A program made the position numbers and the translations under genes. Positions 63,019 through 64,000 of a DNA stretch of 64,000 bases are shown here, piece by piece. The stretch's first letter is position 1. Every line of letters starts with the position of its first letter. Origin of the DNA: Limnohabitans sp. 2KL-27 (GTDB lineage Bacteria > Pseudomonadota > Gammaproteobacteria > Burkholderiales > Burkholderiaceae_C); contig NZ_CXOP01000002.1 of the NCBI RefSeq assembly GCF_001269345.1, positions 2,294,853 through 2,358,852 on the forward strand, read 5' to 3'. The notes below the pieces were generated by a model that searched no databases, was not told the origin of the DNA, and worked only from the letters and a program-made list of their open reading frames with translations.

Positions 63019-64000
63019 ATGGCCACCCCCAAAAACACCTTCAGCTGGGAAGACCCCTTCAACCTCAGCGCGCAACTGACCGACGACGAGCGTCAGGTGC
63101 AAGAAGCGGCCCGCGCTTATTGCCAGGAAAGGCTGCTGCCCCGAGTCACCGACGCGTTTTTGAATGAAACCACCGATGTGTCCATCTTTCGCGAGATGGG
63201 CGAACTGGGCCTTTTGGGTGCGACCATCCCCGAGCAGTACGGCGGCGCCGGCTTGAACTACGTCTGTTACGGCCTGGTGGCGCGCGAAGTTGAGCGCGTG
63301 GACTCTGGCTACCGCTCAATGATGAGCGTGCAGTCTTCTTTGGTGATGTTGCCGATCAACGACTTCGGCACCGAAGCCCAAAAGCAAAAGTACCTGCCCA
63401 AGCTGGCGCGTGGCGAGTGGATCGGTTGCTTTGGCCTGACCGAGCCCAACCACGGCTCCGACCCCGGCAGCATGATCACCCGCGCCAAAAAGGTCGACGG
63501 CGGCTACAGCTTGAGCGGCGCCAAGATGTGGATCACCAACAGTCCGATCGCCGACGTGTTCGTGGTCTGGGCCAAGGACGATGGCGGCCAGATCCGTGGC
63601 TTCATTTTGGAAAAAGGCTGGAAAGGCCTCTCCGCTCCTGCCGTGCACGGCAAGGTCGGCCTGCGTGCCTCGATCACCGGCGAGATCGTCATGGACGAGG
63701 TGTTCTGCCCCGAAGAAAACGCTTTCCCCGAAGTGCGCGGTTTGAAAGGCCCCTTCACCTGCCTGAACAGCGCCCGCTACGGCATTGCTTGGGGCGCACT
63801 GGGCGCTGCCGAAGACTGCTACGCCCGCGCTCGCCAGTACGTGATGGACCGCCAACAGTTTGGCCGCCCCTTGGCCGCCAACCAATTGATCCAAAAGAAA
63901 CTGGCCGACATGCTGACCGAAATCAGCCTGGGCCTGCAAGGCTGCTTGCGCTTGGGCCGCATGAAGGACGAAGGCACCGCTTCGGTGGACCTGACCTCCA
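63019..64000 (+). CDS. gcdH: Glutaryl-CoA dehydrogenase, 3' end cut off
   Basis: An acyl-CoA dehydrogenase open from ATG 63019 to the window edge (327 codons seen; full length about 395). N-terminal [20 protein letters not shown] is characteristic of Gcd[16 protein letters not shown] (FAD/substrate loop), [16 protein letters not shown], and the Arg in [18 protein letters not shown] follow. The catalytic Glu lies beyond the edge. It converts glutaryl-CoA to crotonyl-CoA in lysine and aromatic catabolism. Confidence 0.93.
   Translation, partial: MATPKNTFSWEDPFNLSAQLTDDERQVQEAARAYCQERLLPRVTDAFLNETTDVSIFREMGELGLLGATIPEQYGGAGLNYVCYGLVAREVERVDSGYRSMMSVQSSLVMLPINDFGTEAQKQKYLPKLARGEWIGCFGLTEPNHGSDPGSMITRAKKVDGGYSLSGAKMWITNSPIADVFVVWAKDDGGQIRGFILEKGWKGLSAPAVHGKVGLRASITGEIVMDEVFCPEENAFPEVRGLKGPFTCLNSARYGIAWGALGAAEDCYARARQYVMDRQQFGRPLAANQLIQKKLADMLTEISLGLQGCLRLGRMKDEGTASVDLTS

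Overview
The window looks like a chromosomal piece of a GC-rich betaproteobacterium, most likely Burkholderiales/Comamonadaceae. I infer this from codon use, a Bug-type solute receptor, and the mix of TRAP and ABC uptake systems with compact ATGA-coupled catabolic operons. No rRNA, tRNA, CRISPR array, transposase or phage gene was seen. Both ends cut genes: a TRAP large permease on the left and a glutaryl-CoA dehydrogenase on the right.

Layout. (1) 1-9.0 kb is a sugar-acid module: a TRAP transporter and a FadR-type repressor on the minus strand, diverging from an IlvD/Edd dehydratase and a DenD-like dehydrogenase. A D-amino-acid deaminase-like gene follows on the minus strand, then a KDG kinase, a KDGal kinase and a KDPGal aldolase. 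(2) 9.25-27.8 kb holds an XRE-cupin regulator facing 18 minus-strand genes: a molybdenum hydroxylase pair, two amidases, an ACMSD-like amidohydrolase, a 3-hydroxyisobutyrate-dehydrogenase-like enzyme, a complete Liv-type ABC importer, two PuuE-like deacetylase-fold hydrolases, a FAH-family enzyme, OsmC, an HpcH-type aldolase, an isochorismatase-fold hydrolase and a C-C hydrolase-like alpha/beta enzyme. Together they look like import and complete breakdown of an unidentified N-heterocycle or cyclic amide. (3) 28-39 kb is mostly housekeeping (pirin, DTW tRNA modification, RIO kinase, glyoxalases, edd-eda, ChaC-like, pdxH). It includes a small operon whose last gene has the full diagnostic motifs of a halohydrin dehalogenase.

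(4) 39-54 kb is an organosulfonate module. A LacI-type repressor with two strong operator-like sites controls an SsuABC/TauABC-type importer (two permease genes). Next come HpsN (2,3-dihydroxypropane-1-sulfonate to sulfolactate), an SDR and a zinc dehydrogenase (HpsO/P-like), a SerC-like aminotransferase, SuyAB (sulfolactate sulfo-lyase), SlcC and ComC (sulfolactate stereo-inversion through sulfopyruvate), a SuyZ/YeiH sulfite/sulfate exporter, a GntR regulator and an IMPase-like phosphatase. (5) 54-57.5 kb is a visibly more AT-rich patch with a GntR regulator, choline-sulfatase and a Bug receptor, so desulfonation and desulfation genes lie side by side. (6) 57.5-64 kb has an AEC transporter, a TonB receptor behind a His-rich small protein (likely metal uptake), a small Cys-containing secreted protein, MsrA, and a LysR gene divergent from gcdH.

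Starts were chosen by ribosome-binding site, family length and overlap with the upstream gene. Several differ from the longest open frame, and some use GTG or TTG. All functional calls rest on reading motifs and gene context; no database search was run.
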